A DNA stretch of 64,000 bases, taken from NCBI RefSeq assembly GCF_012971745.1, contig NZ_CP048834.1:744001-808000 (forward strand). The letters are read 5' to 3'. This DNA is from Starkeya sp. ORNL1. GTDB lineage: Bacteria; Pseudomonadota; Alphaproteobacteria; Rhizobiales; Xanthobacteraceae. Under the pieces are notes generated by a model, which saw only the letters and a program-made list of their open reading frames with translations, had not been told where the DNA came from and ran no database searches. A program made the translations under genes and the position numbers. Position 1 is the first letter of the stretch; each line of letters begins with the position of its first letter. Shown here one piece after another: positions 39,643 through 48,674 of this stretch.

Positions 39643-39715
39643 GGTGTGGACAGCGCGCAAGACAGAGGCGACCGGCTCGCAATTCGATGAGCTCGAAGGA
39701 ACCACCTTTCCAGCC

Positions 39716-39799
39716 TCATTCCCGGGCTTGACCCGCGGATCCAGACTTCGATGGGGTGCATGCGGCGCGGCTGGATCCCCGGGTCAAGCCCGGGGATGA
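39716..39799. repeat. intergenic inverted repeat, CCCGGGCTTGACCCG family
   Basis: Left arm TCATTCCCGGGCTTGACCCG then CGGATCCAG; right arm CTGGATCCCCGGGTCAAGCC then CGGGGATGA. The arms match with one or two substitutions over 29 bases. The element lies between the divergent starts/ends of rpsB and the phosphoesterase gene. CCCGGGCTTGACCCGGG-type elements are very common in rhizobial genomes. Confidence 0.8.
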
Positions 39800-39821
39800 G
39801 GGACTGTTGGAGATTGTCCGC

Positions 39822-41351
39822 TCACAGATCGAGCGCCGCAGTCAGGTCGCCCATCGGGGGTTCGCTGTGCGCGGCGAGCGCCTTGTCGCGCTCGATCAGG
39901 CCTGGCAGCACCGGCAAGCGCCAGCGGGTGGTGATGAAGCGCAGGATCGATGTCGTGTCGTACTGCGTGTGGTCAACGAAGCCCTTCCTGGCGAAAGGCG
40001 AGACGATAAGCGCCGGAATGCGGGAGCCGGGACCCCAGCGGTCGGCCTTGGGCGGCGCGACATGGTCCCAGAACCCGCCATTCTCATCATAGGTCACCAC
40101 CACCAGCATGTGCTCCCATTGCGGGCTCTTCTCCAGATGGGCGATGAGATCGGCGATGTGCGCGTCGCCGGCACCGACCGAGGCATAGCCGGCATGTTGG
40201 TTGAGGTTGCCCTGCGGCTTGTAGAAGGTCACCGCGGGCAGCTTGCCCGCGTCGATGTCGGCAATGAAAGCCGTGCCGTTCAGCCCGCCATCGCGCAGAT
40301 GCTCGGCGCGCGCCGCGGTGCCGGGCGCAAACTGCACGAAATAATTGAACGGCTGGTGGTGGTACTGGAAGTTGGGCGTCGGCTGGGCGTTCTTGCCGTC
40401 GAGCGCGGCCTGCCAGGCTCCGGCATACCAGGCCCAGTCCACCCCCTTTGCGGTGAGGAGATCACCGATGGTGACATCATGCTGCGGCGGAAGCGTCGTC
40501 GCCTTGCTGGGATCGGCGAGCGCCTTGTCCTGCCCTTCCGCCGGCGGATTGGCGCTCGGCTGGTAAGGCGGCTGCATGGTGTTCACCGCATAGAAGTCCG
40601 GCGTCAGATTGTTGCTGTTGGCGAATTTCGGCACGCCGTCGATCGCCGATGCCGGCGCGTTGACCGCCGGCGTCAGGGTCACGCCGTCCGCCTCGACCTT
40701 GGAGATCGAGTCCTTGGCCGGGCTCTGGTCGGCGTTCGGATAGGTCGGGATACAGGCGCAGACCAGCGCGAAATGGTTCAGGAAGGAACCGCCAAAGGCG
40801 CCCTGGAAGAAATTGTCGGCCAGAGTGTACGTCTTCGCGACATCCCAGAGCTGCTGCTTGGCCTGGGCGTAGTTGCCCATCACCAGGGCGCCGGCGTCCG
40901 CATAGGCGACGAAGCGGTCATTCTTGCCGCCATCGATCTGCATCTGCTCTTCATAGAAGCGGTGCCAGAGATCGCGCGTGACCACGGCGTCGGAGATGTT
41001 GAAGCCGTCGGGATCGTCGATGGCGAATGGCGCATTGGCGAGATGCTCGGTCTGGGCCTGGCTCACCGGAGGCGTGACACCCTTGGCGGTGAGACCGGTC
41101 CAGATCGGCGGCAGTTCCTTGAACGGCTCGCCATTGCGGTCGACCTGCTGGTAGTCCGCGGGTTTCAGCCCCTGCAGGCCGCGTGCGCCGGGGAATGTGC
41201 CGTAAATATTGTCGAAGCTACGGTTCTCGGCATAGATCACCACCACTGTATCGATCTTACCGAGCTCAGCTGATGCCGCAACGGCAGGTATCGTTACGGT
41301 AATCGCAGCGATGCTGGTGCCGGCGAGCAGCAAAGCATGAAGCAGCCTCAT
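39822..41351 (-). CDS. secreted phosphoesterase (AcpA / phospholipase C family, PF04185-type)
   Basis: 509 residues from ATG 41351, chosen because GAGGG sits about nine bases upstream and a signal peptide follows directly (MRLLHALLLAGTSIAAITVT, cleavage near AVAAS). The catalytic region starts with VVVIYAENRSFDNIYGTFPG, the ENRSFDN motif whose Asn/Glu bind metal and whose Ser is nucleophile-like in this family. GNYAQAKQQLWDVAKTYTLA and NFFQGAFGGSFLNHFALVCA follow, and the second metal-site block is VTYDENGGFWDHVAPPKADR. Enzymes of this family are acid phosphatases or phospholipases C acting outside the cytoplasm. Divergent from the cytochrome c peroxidase gene. Substrate unknown. Confidence 0.85.
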   Translation of the reverse strand: MRLLHALLLAGTSIAAITVTIPAVAASAELGKIDTVVVIYAENRSFDNIYGTFPGARGLQGLKPADYQQVDRNGEPFKELPPIWTGLTAKGVTPPVSQAQTEHLANAPFAIDDPDGFNISDAVVTRDLWHRFYEEQMQIDGGKNDRFVAYADAGALVMGNYAQAKQQLWDVAKTYTLADNFFQGAFGGSFLNHFALVCACIPTYPNADQSPAKDSISKVEADGVTLTPAVNAPASAIDGVPKFANSNNLTPDFYAVNTMQPPYQPSANPPAEGQDKALADPSKATTLPPQHDVTIGDLLTAKGVDWAWYAGAWQAALDGKNAQPTPNFQYHHQPFNYFVQFAPGTAARAEHLRDGGLNGTAFIADIDAGKLPAVTFYKPQGNLNQHAGYASVGAGDAHIADLIAHLEKSPQWEHMLVVVTYDENGGFWDHVAPPKADRWGPGSRIPALIVSPFARKGFVDHTQYDTTSILRFITTRWRLPVLPGLIERDKALAAHSEPPMGDLTAALDL

Positions 41352-41576
41352 GGAAATCATCCCTCGGAGTGGTGCAACCAACGCTTTACGCTGATCGCGA
41401 GCGCTGGATACGTCTGGTGAGATTTACAATTATTCTCAGCTAGGCGCTTCTCATTGCAGTTTCGTGATCGCTGAAGCTTGCCATCATCACGGATCTGTCA
41501 TCTTCCCCAATCACTGATCGGCACGAGCGCGCCAGCAGCGGGCGCCGACCTGATCACGGAGTTGAAGGTGGCGGAG

Positions 41577-42848
41577 ATGCGTCATTGGGCGGGGCTGGTG
41601 TTGGCCGGCCTGCTGGTCGGCATCGCGACGGCGTCGATCGCGACCGAGGGGCCTGCCATCGACCTCGCGGGAAGCCCTGGCCTATCCCGGGCCGCTGCCA
41701 TCCATCGTGCCGCGGCGCTTGATGCGCTCGGGCATAAGCTGTTCTTCGATCCCGGCCTTTCGGCGTCGAAATCGCTGTCCTGCGCCTCGTGCCACGCTCC
41801 GCAGAACGGATTCTCCCCAGCAAACGCGGCGCCGGTGCAATTTGGTGGCGCCAGGCTGGACCAGCCCGGCACGCGGGCCGTGCCGTCGCTGACCTATCTC
41901 CAGGCCACGCCGCAATTCAACGAGCACGAATTCGATTCGGAAGAGGAAGGCGATGCGAGCGTCGACAACGGCCCGACCGGCGGGCTGACCTGGGACGGGC
42001 GGGCCGATCGCGGACGCGACCAGGCGATGCTCCCGCTGTTCGCCGCCAATGAAATGGCCAATGCCCGCCCGGCCGACGTCGTCGCTGCAGTTCGCGCCGC
42101 GCCCTATGCCGCCGAGGCCAGGGCACTGGCGGGTGCAGACGATGATGCGGCGCTATTCAGGACCGTGCTCGATGCCTTCGAAGCCTTCGAGCAGGACCAG
42201 CCAACCCTCTATCCCTATACCAGCAAGTACGATGCCTACCTTGCCGGGAAGGCGTCGCTGAGCGAGCAGGAGACGCTCGGGCTGAAGCTGTTCGAGGCCC
42301 CCGAGAAGGGGAACTGCGCCAGTTGCCACCTGAGCCAGCGGGATGGCAATGACACGCCGCCGCAATTCACCGATTACGGGCTGATCGCGCTCGGCCTGCC
42401 ACGGAACATGGCGATCCCCGCCAATCAGGATCCCGCCTATTTCGATCTCGGCCTGTGTGGTCCCTACCGCACCGATTTTCGCGATCGGCCGGACTATTGC
42501 GGGCTGTTCAAGACCACGTCACTGCGCAACGTCGCGCTACGGAAGAGTTTCTTCCACAACGGGATCTTTCACGATCTGCGCGATGCCGTCGCCTTCTATA
42601 TCTATCGCGACGTAGAGCCGGAGCGCTTCTATCCGCGTCGACCGGATGGCACGATCGCCATCTATAACGACCTGCCAGAGCGCTACTGGGACAATCTCAA
42701 CCAGGATCCGCCGTTCGGCGGCAAGCCCGGTGATCGCCCGGCACTCACGGAAGACGAGATCGACGACGTCGTCGCCTTCCTGAAGACGCTGACCGACGGC
42801 TACTCGACGTCGGCTGACAACGCGATGGCACAGAAGGCCGCACGTTAG
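41577..42848 (+). CDS. di-haem cytochrome c peroxidase (CcpA/MauG family)
   Basis: 423 residues from ATG 41577, where a signal peptide begins (MRHWAGLVLAGLLVGIATAS). Two haem-binding CxxCH motifs are present: SCASCHAPQNGFS near residue 65 and NCASCHLSQRDGN near residue 247. The distal-haem block contains GLTWDGRADRGRDQAMLPLF and the C-terminal block KTTSLRNVALRKSFFHNGIF, whose His could be an axial ligand. The family reduces hydrogen peroxide in the periplasm with electrons from cytochrome c; MauG relatives oxidise protein residues instead. The start overlaps a divergent promoter region with the phosphoesterase. It ends 8 bases from the dnaE stop (convergent). Confidence 0.88.
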   Translation: MRHWAGLVLAGLLVGIATASIATEGPAIDLAGSPGLSRAAAIHRAAALDALGHKLFFDPGLSASKSLSCASCHAPQNGFSPANAAPVQFGGARLDQPGTRAVPSLTYLQATPQFNEHEFDSEEEGDASVDNGPTGGLTWDGRADRGRDQAMLPLFAANEMANARPADVVAAVRAAPYAAEARALAGADDDAALFRTVLDAFEAFEQDQPTLYPYTSKYDAYLAGKASLSEQETLGLKLFEAPEKGNCASCHLSQRDGNDTPPQFTDYGLIALGLPRNMAIPANQDPAYFDLGLCGPYRTDFRDRPDYCGLFKTTSLRNVALRKSFFHNGIFHDLRDAVAFYIYRDVEPERFYPRRPDGTIAIYNDLPERYWDNLNQDPPFGGKPGDRPALTEDEIDDVVAFLKTLTDGYSTSADNAMAQKAAR

Positions 42849-42856
42849 AACGGGCG

Positions 42857-45800
42857 CTAATGCGCCTCGACCTGCACCACGCCGGGCACAGCCTTGATGG
42901 CGCCGGCGATCTGCGGCGACAGGGCGAAGCGGCCGGGCAGCTTCACCTCCACCTGGGTGTCGCCGCGCTCGCCGAGCAGCAGCACCAAAGCCACCTGCCC
43001 GTCCCCTCGCCCGCCGCCCGCGAGCGAATTGAGCCGCGCGGCGACGCTCTCCAGCGGATCGGGCGAGCGCAGGAAGATGCGCAGCCCCTTCTGCATCTTG
43101 GTTGCGGCGGCATCGAGCGGCTCGGCGCTTTGGATCCGCGCGCGCACATCCTCGCCCTGCAACTCCGCCGACACGTGGAGCAGCAGCGCGGTGCCGGGCT
43201 CCAGCACCTCGCGAAGTTGCGCCAGCCCTTCCGAGAAGATCACTGCCTCGAACTGGCCGGACGGGTCGGAAAGCCCGACAATGCCCATCTTGGTGCCGGT
43301 CTTGGTGCGGCGCTCCTGCCGGCTGACGACGGTCGCGGCGAGCCGGCCGGCGGCGGCGCCGGCGCGTACCGAGCGGGTGAAGTCGGTCCAGCGCTGCACC
43401 CGCAGGCGCTCCAGTGCCGGGGCGTAATCGTCGAGCGGATGGCCGGTGAGAAAGAAGCCGATGGCATCGTATTCGCGCTGCAGCCGCTCGGCCGGCAGCC
43501 ACGCCTCGGCGTTGGGCAATGGCAGGCTGGCGCGCGCCGCGCCGCTGCCGAACATGTCGTTCTGCCCGACCGCGGCGTCCGCTCCGAGCCGCGCCGCATG
43601 GGCGAGCACCGGATCGATGGCGGCGAGCGCGCGGGCACGATTCGGCTCCACCGTATCGAACGCGCCGGCGCTGACCAGGCTTTCCAAAGTCCGCTTGTTC
43701 AGTGCCTTGGCATTGATGCGGGCGGCGAAGTCGGCGAGATCGGCGAAGGGCCGTTCGCCGCGCGCCTCGACGATGGCATCGACCGCATGGCCGCCGACGC
43801 CCTTGATGGCGGCTAGCGCGTAATAAATCTTGCCGTCGCGCACCGCGAATTCACGGCCGGAATGGTTCACCGACGGCGGCACCACCACGATGCCGAGCCG
43901 CTGCGCTTCCTGGCGGAATTCGCCGAGCTTGTCGGTGTTCGACATATCGAGCGTCATCGACGCGGCGATGAATTCCGCCGGGTAGTTCGCCTTCATATAG
44001 GCGGTCTGGTAGGCGACCAGGGCATAGGCCGCCGCGTGGCTCTTGTTGAAGCCGTAGTCGGCGAACTTGGCGAGCAGGTCGAAAATTTCCGATGACTTGC
44101 CCTTGGTGACGCCGCGCTCCACCGCGCCGTCGACGAAGCGTTCGCGCTGCTTGTCCATCTCGGCGCGGATCTTCTTGCCCATGGCGCGGCGCAGCAGGTC
44201 GGCTTCGCCGAGCGAATAGCCCGACAGCGTCTGCGCGATCTGCATCACCTGTTCCTGGTAGATGATGACGCCGTACGTTTCCTTCAGGCTGGTCTCGAGC
44301 GCGGGGTGGACATACTCCGCCTTCTCCTGCCCGTTCTTCACCGCGCAATAGACCGGGATATTGGCCATCGGGCCCGGGCGGTACAGCGCGACGAGGGCGA
44401 TGATGTCCTCCAGCCGGTCCGGCTTCATGTCCACCAGCGCGCGCCGCATGCCGGAGCTTTCCACCTGGAACACGCCCACCGTCTCGCCGCGGGTGAGCAT
44501 GTCGTAGCTCTTCTTGTCGTCGAGCGGGATGGTGCCGAGATCGAGCGTGATGCCGCGTTGCGCCACCAGGCGCACCGCGGTCTGCAGCACGGTCAGGGTC
44601 TTGAGGCCGAGGAAGTCGAACTTCACCAGTCCGGCCTGCTCGATCCACTTCATATTGTATTGCGTAACCGGCATATCAGAACGCGGGTCGCGATAGAGCG
44701 GCACCAGTTCGGCGAGCGGACGATCGCCGATGACGATGCCGGCCGCGTGGGTCGAGGCGTGGCGGTTCAGCCCTTCGAGCCGCACCGCGATGTCGAAGGC
44801 GCGCTTCACCACCGGCGAGGAATCGCGCTCGGCCTGGAGGCGCGGCTCGTCATCGATGGCGCGGGCCAGCGTCACCGGATTGGCCGGGTTCTGCGGCACC
44901 AGCTTGCAGAGCTTGTCGACCTGGCCATAAGGCATCTCCAGCACGCGGCCGACGTCGCGCAGCACGCCGCGCGCCTGCAAGGTGCCGAACGTGATGATCT
45001 GTGCCACCTGATCGCGCCCGTAGCGCTGTTGCACATAGCGGATCACCTCGTCGCGCCGCTCCTGGCAGAAATCGATGTCGAAGTCCGGCATCGAGACGCG
45101 CTCGGGATTGAGGAAGCGCTCGAACAGCAGGCCGAAGCGCAGCGGATCAAGGTCGGTGATGGTCAGCGAATAGGCGACCAGCGAGCCGGCGCCCGAGCCG
45201 CGCCCCGGCCCGACCGGGATGCCCTGCGCCTTCGCCCATTTGATGAAGTCCGACACGATGAGGAAGTAGCCCGGGAACTGCATCCGGGTGATGATTTCCA
45301 GCTCGAAGGCCAGTCGGTCGCGATAGACCTTCTCGTCGAGGCCGGGCGCGGTGCCGTGCACGGCGAGCCGGCGGGCCAGCCCCTCCTCCGCCTGCAGGCG
45401 CAGTTCCTCAGCCTCGTCGCGGTCAAAGGTAAAGCGCGGCAGGATCGGCTTGATGGTGCGGGGGCGATAGGCGCAGCGCCGCGCCACTTCGATCGTATTG
45501 GCCAGCGCCTCGGGCAGATCGGCAAACAGCGCCATCATCTCGGCACGGGTGCGGAAGCGGTGCTCGGGGGTCAGTTGCCGGCGGTTACTCTCGGCCACCA
45601 GCCGGCCCTCGGCGATACAGACCAACGCGTCATGCGCCTCATAGTCGTCTGTGCTGGCGAAGAAGGGTTCGTTGGTGGCGACGATGGGCAGTTCGGCTCG
45701 ATAGGCCAGTTCCAGCAGTTGGGCCTCCACCGCCCGCTCCTCGGCCGCGCCGTGACGCTGGACCTCGACATAAAGCCGGTCGCCGAACAGGCGCGCCAGC

Positions 45801-46300
45801 GTGGCCAGCCGGGTCTCGGCGAGTTCGCCATTGCCCGACGCGATCGCCCGGTCGATCGGGCCATCCGGCCCGCCAGTAAGCGCGATCAAGCCATCGGTCG
45901 TGTCCTCCAGCCACGCACTGCGGATATGCGGTGCGCCATCGGTGGCGGTGTCGAGATAGCTGCGCGAGACCAGCGCCATGAGGTTGCGCCAGCCATGCTC
46001 ATCCGCGGCGAGCAGAACGATGCGCGGCCGCGTCGTTTGCGGCCCGCGGGCGTTCTGCTGATCGGCGAAGTCCACCGCCACCGCGCAGCCGACGATAGGC
46101 TGGATGCCGGAGCCGGCCAGCTTCTCGGAGAATTCCAGCGCACCAAACAGGTTTCCGGTGTCGGTGAGCGCGAGAGCCGGCTGCTTGTCCTTCTTCGCCA
46201 GTTCGGCGAGCTTGCCGATGGTGAGCGCGCCTTCGAGCAGCGAGAAAGACGAGTGGACGTGCAGATGCACGAACCCAAGCTCAGACCCTGCCATCGCCAC
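42857..46300 (-). CDS. dnaE: DNA polymerase III alpha subunit (DnaE1)
   Basis: 1147 residues, the replicative polymerase. The N-terminal PHP domain begins FVHLHVHSSFSLLEGALTIG. The catalytic aspartates are in SMPDFDIDFCQERRDEVIRY near residue 405, and the nearby GPGRGSGAGSLVAYSLTITD belongs to the palm/phosphate region. Further on are GKKIRAEMDKQRERFVDGAV, NKSHAAAYALVAYQTAYMKA and the tandem helix-hairpin-helix. An OB fold (KTGTKMGIVGLSDPSGQFEA) and a C-terminal tau-binding region finish the chain. Length and PHP context favour DnaE1 rather than the error-prone DnaE2. A 32-residue membrane peptide with LexA boxes lies 83 bases upstream on the same strand. Confidence 0.97.
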   Translation of the reverse strand: MAMAGSELGFVHLHVHSSFSLLEGALTIGKLAELAKKDKQPALALTDTGNLFGALEFSEKLAGSGIQPIVGCAVAVDFADQQNARGPQTTRPRIVLLAADEHGWRNLMALVSRSYLDTATDGAPHIRSAWLEDTTDGLIALTGGPDGPIDRAIASGNGELAETRLATLARLFGDRLYVEVQRHGAAEERAVEAQLLELAYRAELPIVATNEPFFASTDDYEAHDALVCIAEGRLVAESNRRQLTPEHRFRTRAEMMALFADLPEALANTIEVARRCAYRPRTIKPILPRFTFDRDEAEELRLQAEEGLARRLAVHGTAPGLDEKVYRDRLAFELEIITRMQFPGYFLIVSDFIKWAKAQGIPVGPGRGSGAGSLVAYSLTITDLDPLRFGLLFERFLNPERVSMPDFDIDFCQERRDEVIRYVQQRYGRDQVAQIITFGTLQARGVLRDVGRVLEMPYGQVDKLCKLVPQNPANPVTLARAIDDEPRLQAERDSSPVVKRAFDIAVRLEGLNRHASTHAAGIVIGDRPLAELVPLYRDPRSDMPVTQYNMKWIEQAGLVKFDFLGLKTLTVLQTAVRLVAQRGITLDLGTIPLDDKKSYDMLTRGETVGVFQVESSGMRRALVDMKPDRLEDIIALVALYRPGPMANIPVYCAVKNGQEKAEYVHPALETSLKETYGVIIYQEQVMQIAQTLSGYSLGEADLLRRAMGKKIRAEMDKQRERFVDGAVERGVTKGKSSEIFDLLAKFADYGFNKSHAAAYALVAYQTAYMKANYPAEFIAASMTLDMSNTDKLGEFRQEAQRLGIVVVPPSVNHSGREFAVRDGKIYYALAAIKGVGGHAVDAIVEARGERPFADLADFAARINAKALNKRTLESLVSAGAFDTVEPNRARALAAIDPVLAHAARLGADAAVGQNDMFGSGAARASLPLPNAEAWLPAERLQREYDAIGFFLTGHPLDDYAPALERLRVQRWTDFTRSVRAGAAAGRLAATVVSRQERRTKTGTKMGIVGLSDPSGQFEAVIFSEGLAQLREVLEPGTALLLHVSAELQGEDVRARIQSAEPLDAAATKMQKGLRIFLRSPDPLESVAARLNSLAGGGRGDGQVALVLLLGERGDTQVEVKLPGRFALSPQIAGAIKAVPGVVQVEAH

Positions 46301-46383
46301 TCTCCTCGCCGACTCGATCCGGCGAATGGTGGGGATACCGCGCGGCCGCGTCTACGGTGCTGGCCGTGCAGTCCCCGTCTTCC

Positions 46384-46482
46384 TCAGGCGCCGCCGATCA
46401 ACCCGGCCCAGGCGCCGATCATGGCGACGAACAGGCCGATGGACGAGAGCGCAGCGACTTCACGGAGCAGGATGCGGATCAT
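46384..46482 (-). CDS. SOS-controlled 32-residue single-span membrane peptide
   Basis: Start MIRILLREVAALSSIGLFVA, end MIGAWAGLIGGA, then TGA. A strong ribosome site GGAGG lies five bases before the ATG; an alternative in-frame ATG four codons earlier has no such site. Residues 2-8 carry Arg-Ile-Leu-Leu-Arg-Glu and residues 9-30 form one hydrophobic helix, so an inner-membrane microprotein with a short basic cytosolic end is likely. Two perfect LexA boxes (46496-46510 and 46542-46556) flank a TTGACT hexamer just upstream. Size, topology and SOS control recall SidA, the 29-residue division inhibitor of Caulobacter, but homology was not tested. It may be co-transcribed with dnaE. Reality of the gene rests on the ribosome site, codon pattern and operators. 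Confidence 0.75.
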   Translation of the reverse strand: MIRILLREVAALSSIGLFVAMIGAWAGLIGGA

Positions 46483-46495
46483 GGCGACCTCCATG

Positions 46496-46510
46496 GAACA
46501 TAGGAAGAAC
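46496..46510. promoter_or_regulatory. LexA box, proximal to the microprotein start
   Basis: GAACATAGGAAGAAC is an exact GAAC-N7-GAAC repeat. It ends 14 bases before the microprotein ATG and overlaps the expected -10 region for the TTGACT hexamer at 46532-46537 (minus strand, 17-base spacing to 46509-46514). Confidence 0.88.
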
Positions 46511-46541
46511 ATTGTTGCCCTTCCGTTCCAGAGTCAAATCC

Positions 46542-46556
46542 GTTCCACATCTGTTC
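46542..46556. promoter_or_regulatory. LexA box, distal to the microprotein start
   Basis: GTTCCACATCTGTTC is an exact GTTC-N7-GTTC repeat, 46 bases (start to start) from the proximal box and immediately upstream of the TTGACT hexamer. The two boxes bracket the presumed promoter. Confidence 0.88.
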
Positions 46557-46589
46557 TCGTTCGTCGTTACCGAAATCCTAATGCCAGTC

Positions 46590-47270
46590 TCAGACGAGCT
46601 CGACGACCCGCCCTTCGCGGAGCGTGACGCGCCGATGCATCTGGCTGGCGAGGTCCATATTGTGGGTGGCGATGATTGCCGCGAGGCCGGTGGCCTCGAC
46701 GAGCTGGGACAGCGCATGGAACACATGGGCGCTGGTCTTGGGATCGAGATTGCCGGTCGGCTCGTCGGCAAGCAGCACGCGCGGCGCATTCGCCACGGCG
46801 CGGGCAATGGCGACGCGCTGCTGCTCGCCGCCGGAGAGCTCGCCCGGGCGGTGCTGCAGCCGCTCGGCAAGGCCGAGATAGCTGAGCAACTCGGTTGCCC
46901 GCACCGAGGCTTCGCGCTTGGTGAGGCCGCGGATCATCTGCGGCAGCATGACATTCTCGAGCGCCGAGAATTCCGGCAGCAAATGGTGGAACTGGTAGAC
47001 GAAGCCGACATCGAGCCGCCGGATGCGGGTGCGATCGGCATCGGGCAGGCCCGCCGTGGGACGACCCGCGATCAGTACCTCGCCGGCGTCCTGGTGCTCC
47101 AGCAGACCGGCAATGTGCAGCAGTGTCGACTTGCCGGTGCCGGACGGCGCGACGAGGGCGACGGACTGGCCCTCCATCACTTCGAAGTCGGCGCCGCGCA
47201 GGATGTCGAGCGTGCCTTCGCCTTGCACGTAACGGCGCTCGATGCCGGTCAGACGGAGAGCGGAGGCCAT
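46590..47270 (-). CDS. lolD: lipoprotein-releasing ABC transporter ATPase
   Basis: 226 residues. LolD powers LolCE extraction of outer-membrane lipoproteins from the inner membrane for LolA. Walker [21 protein letters not shown] near residue 40. Signature: [14 protein letters not shown]. Walker [21 protein letters not shown]; switch His in [11 protein letters not shown]. The Q-loop is in [20 protein letters not shown], a segment typical for LolD. It starts 3 bases after the lolC stop, so proS, lolC and lolD form one operon. Confidence 0.96.
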   Translation of the reverse strand: MASALRLTGIERRYVQGEGTLDILRGADFEVMEGQSVALVAPSGTGKSTLLHIAGLLEHQDAGEVLIAGRPTAGLPDADRTRIRRLDVGFVYQFHHLLPEFSALENVMLPQMIRGLTKREASVRATELLSYLGLAERLQHRPGELSGGEQQRVAIARAVANAPRVLLADEPTGNLDPKTSAHVFHALSQLVEATGLAAIIATHNMDLASQMHRRVTLREGRVVELV

Positions 47271-47273
47271 CGT

Positions 47274-48674
47274 CTACTCGTAGCGGAGCGCTTCCACCGG
47301 ATCCATGCGCGCGGCGCGCCAGGACGGGTAGAGCGGAGCGAGGAAGGAGAGGATGAGCGCCATGATGACCACGGTCGCGGTCTCGCCAGCATTCATCTCG
47401 GCGGGTAGCCGGCTAAGGTAATAGAGCTCGGGCGAGAACAGCTCGGTCGCGGTCAGCCAGGAGATGAACTGCCGGATCTCCTCGACATTCAGGCACACCA
47501 CGAGGCCGAGCAGGAAGCCGGCGAAGGTGCCGACCACGCCGATGGCGGCGCCGGTGACGAGGAAGATGCGCATCACCGCGCCGCGGGTCGCCCCCATGGT
47601 GCGCAAGATGCCGATGTCGCGGCCCTTGTCCTTCACCAGCATGTTGAGGCCCGAGACGATGTTGAAGGCCGCCACCACCACGATCAGCGTAAGGATGAGA
47701 AACATCACATTGCGCTCGACCTGCAGCGCGTTGAAGAAGGTGGCGTTGCGCTGTCGCCAGTCGACCACATAGATCGGCCGGCCGGCCGCATCGTTCACCG
47801 CCTTGCGGAAGTAATCCATATTGTCGGGATTGTCGGTGTAGACCTCGATGGCGGTGACGTCGCCATCCTTGTTGAAATAGGCCTGCGATTCCGCCAGCGG
47901 CATGAACACGAAGGCGCTGTCATATTCAGACATGCCGATCTCGAACACCGCGGCGATCTTGTAGACTTTTATGCGCGGCGTCGTCCCCATTGGGGTCACC
48001 GTGCCGCGCGGGGCGACGAGTGTGAGGTTGTCCCCTGCCCGCACCGAGAGCTGGTCGGCGAGGCGTTTGCCGATGGCCAGCCCCTCGCCCGTGTCGAAGC
48101 CCTCCAGCGTGCCCTGGCGGATATTGCTGCCGATCGAAGGCAACGCGCGCAGATTGGCCTCCGACAGCCCGCGCACCAGCACGCCGCTGGCATTGAAGGC
48201 GGACGAGGCCAGAGCCTGCCCTTCCACCAGCGGCACGGCGAGCTTGATGCCCGGCACGCCGGCAATGCGCTTGGCGACCTCGTCGAAATCGGTGAGCGGA
48301 CTGTCGATCGGCTGCACCAGCAAATGGCCGTTGAGGCCGAGGATCTTGCCGAGCAGTTCGGTGCGGAAGCCGTTCATCACCGCCATGACGATGATCAGCG
48401 TTGCCACGCCCAGCATGATGCCGAGGAAGGAGAAGCCGGCGATGACGGAGATGAAGCCTTCCTTGCGCCGCGCGCGCAGGTAGCGCAGCGAGAGCATCCA
48501 TTCGAAAGCGCTGAACGGGCGCGTGCCGGTCGGCTCCTGCCGCTCCTTTGGAGCTTTCGGGGCCGCCTCGCGGCGCGGGGCTTCCTTGCGCGGCGCCTCG
48601 GCCCGCGGCGCCCCCTGGCGGGGGGCGCTCTTGCGGCCGGTGGCGGCCGCCTCTCCGCCCCCGTTCGCCCTCAT
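47274..48674 (-). CDS. lolC: lipoprotein-releasing system permease (LolC/LolE) with charged N-terminal extension
   Basis: 466 residues, about 40-50 more than usual. The typical part starts [20 protein letters not shown] near residue 54, followed by membrane helix 1 ([20 protein letters not shown]), a large periplasmic domain, and the C-terminal FtsX-type helices ([40 protein letters not shown]). Residues 1-50 are an Ala/Pro/Arg/Lys/Glu-rich low-complexity stretch. The start is supported by the 4-base overlap with the proS stop (ATGA). One LolC/E gene here suggests the homomeric-type transporter of alphaproteobacteria (often called LolF elsewhere); no second permease gene is adjacent. Confidence 0.93.
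   Translation of the reverse strand: MRANGGGEAAATGRKSAPRQGAPRAEAPRKEAPRREAAPKAPKERQEPTGTRPFSAFEWMLSLRYLRARRKEGFISVIAGFSFLGIMLGVATLIIVMAVMNGFRTELLGKILGLNGHLLVQPIDSPLTDFDEVAKRIAGVPGIKLAVPLVEGQALASSAFNASGVLVRGLSEANLRALPSIGSNIRQGTLEGFDTGEGLAIGKRLADQLSVRAGDNLTLVAPRGTVTPMGTTPRIKVYKIAAVFEIGMSEYDSAFVFMPLAESQAYFNKDGDVTAIEVYTDNPDNMDYFRKAVNDAAGRPIYVVDWRQRNATFFNALQVERNVMFLILTLIVVVAAFNIVSGLNMLVKDKGRDIGILRTMGATRGAVMRIFLVTGAAIGVVGTFAGFLLGLVVCLNVEEIRQFISWLTATELFSPELYYLSRLPAEMNAGETATVVIMALILSFLAPLYPSWRAARMDPVEALRYE

Larger units (their letters stand above)
39438..39821. other. intergenic region upstream of rpsB
   Basis: Gene-free. It holds a sigma-70-type promoter candidate for rpsB (39615-39642) and an inverted repeat (39716-39799). 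The roughly 170-base leader between promoter and rpsB start is long enough for S2 autoregulation, but I could not identify a defined RNA motif. Confidence 0.6.

Noticed and set aside
44306..46627. A 773-codon plus-strand open frame
   Set aside because: Antisense of dnaE; low-complexity, Arg/His/Leu-rich and without recognisable domains. It would also read through the LexA-box region.
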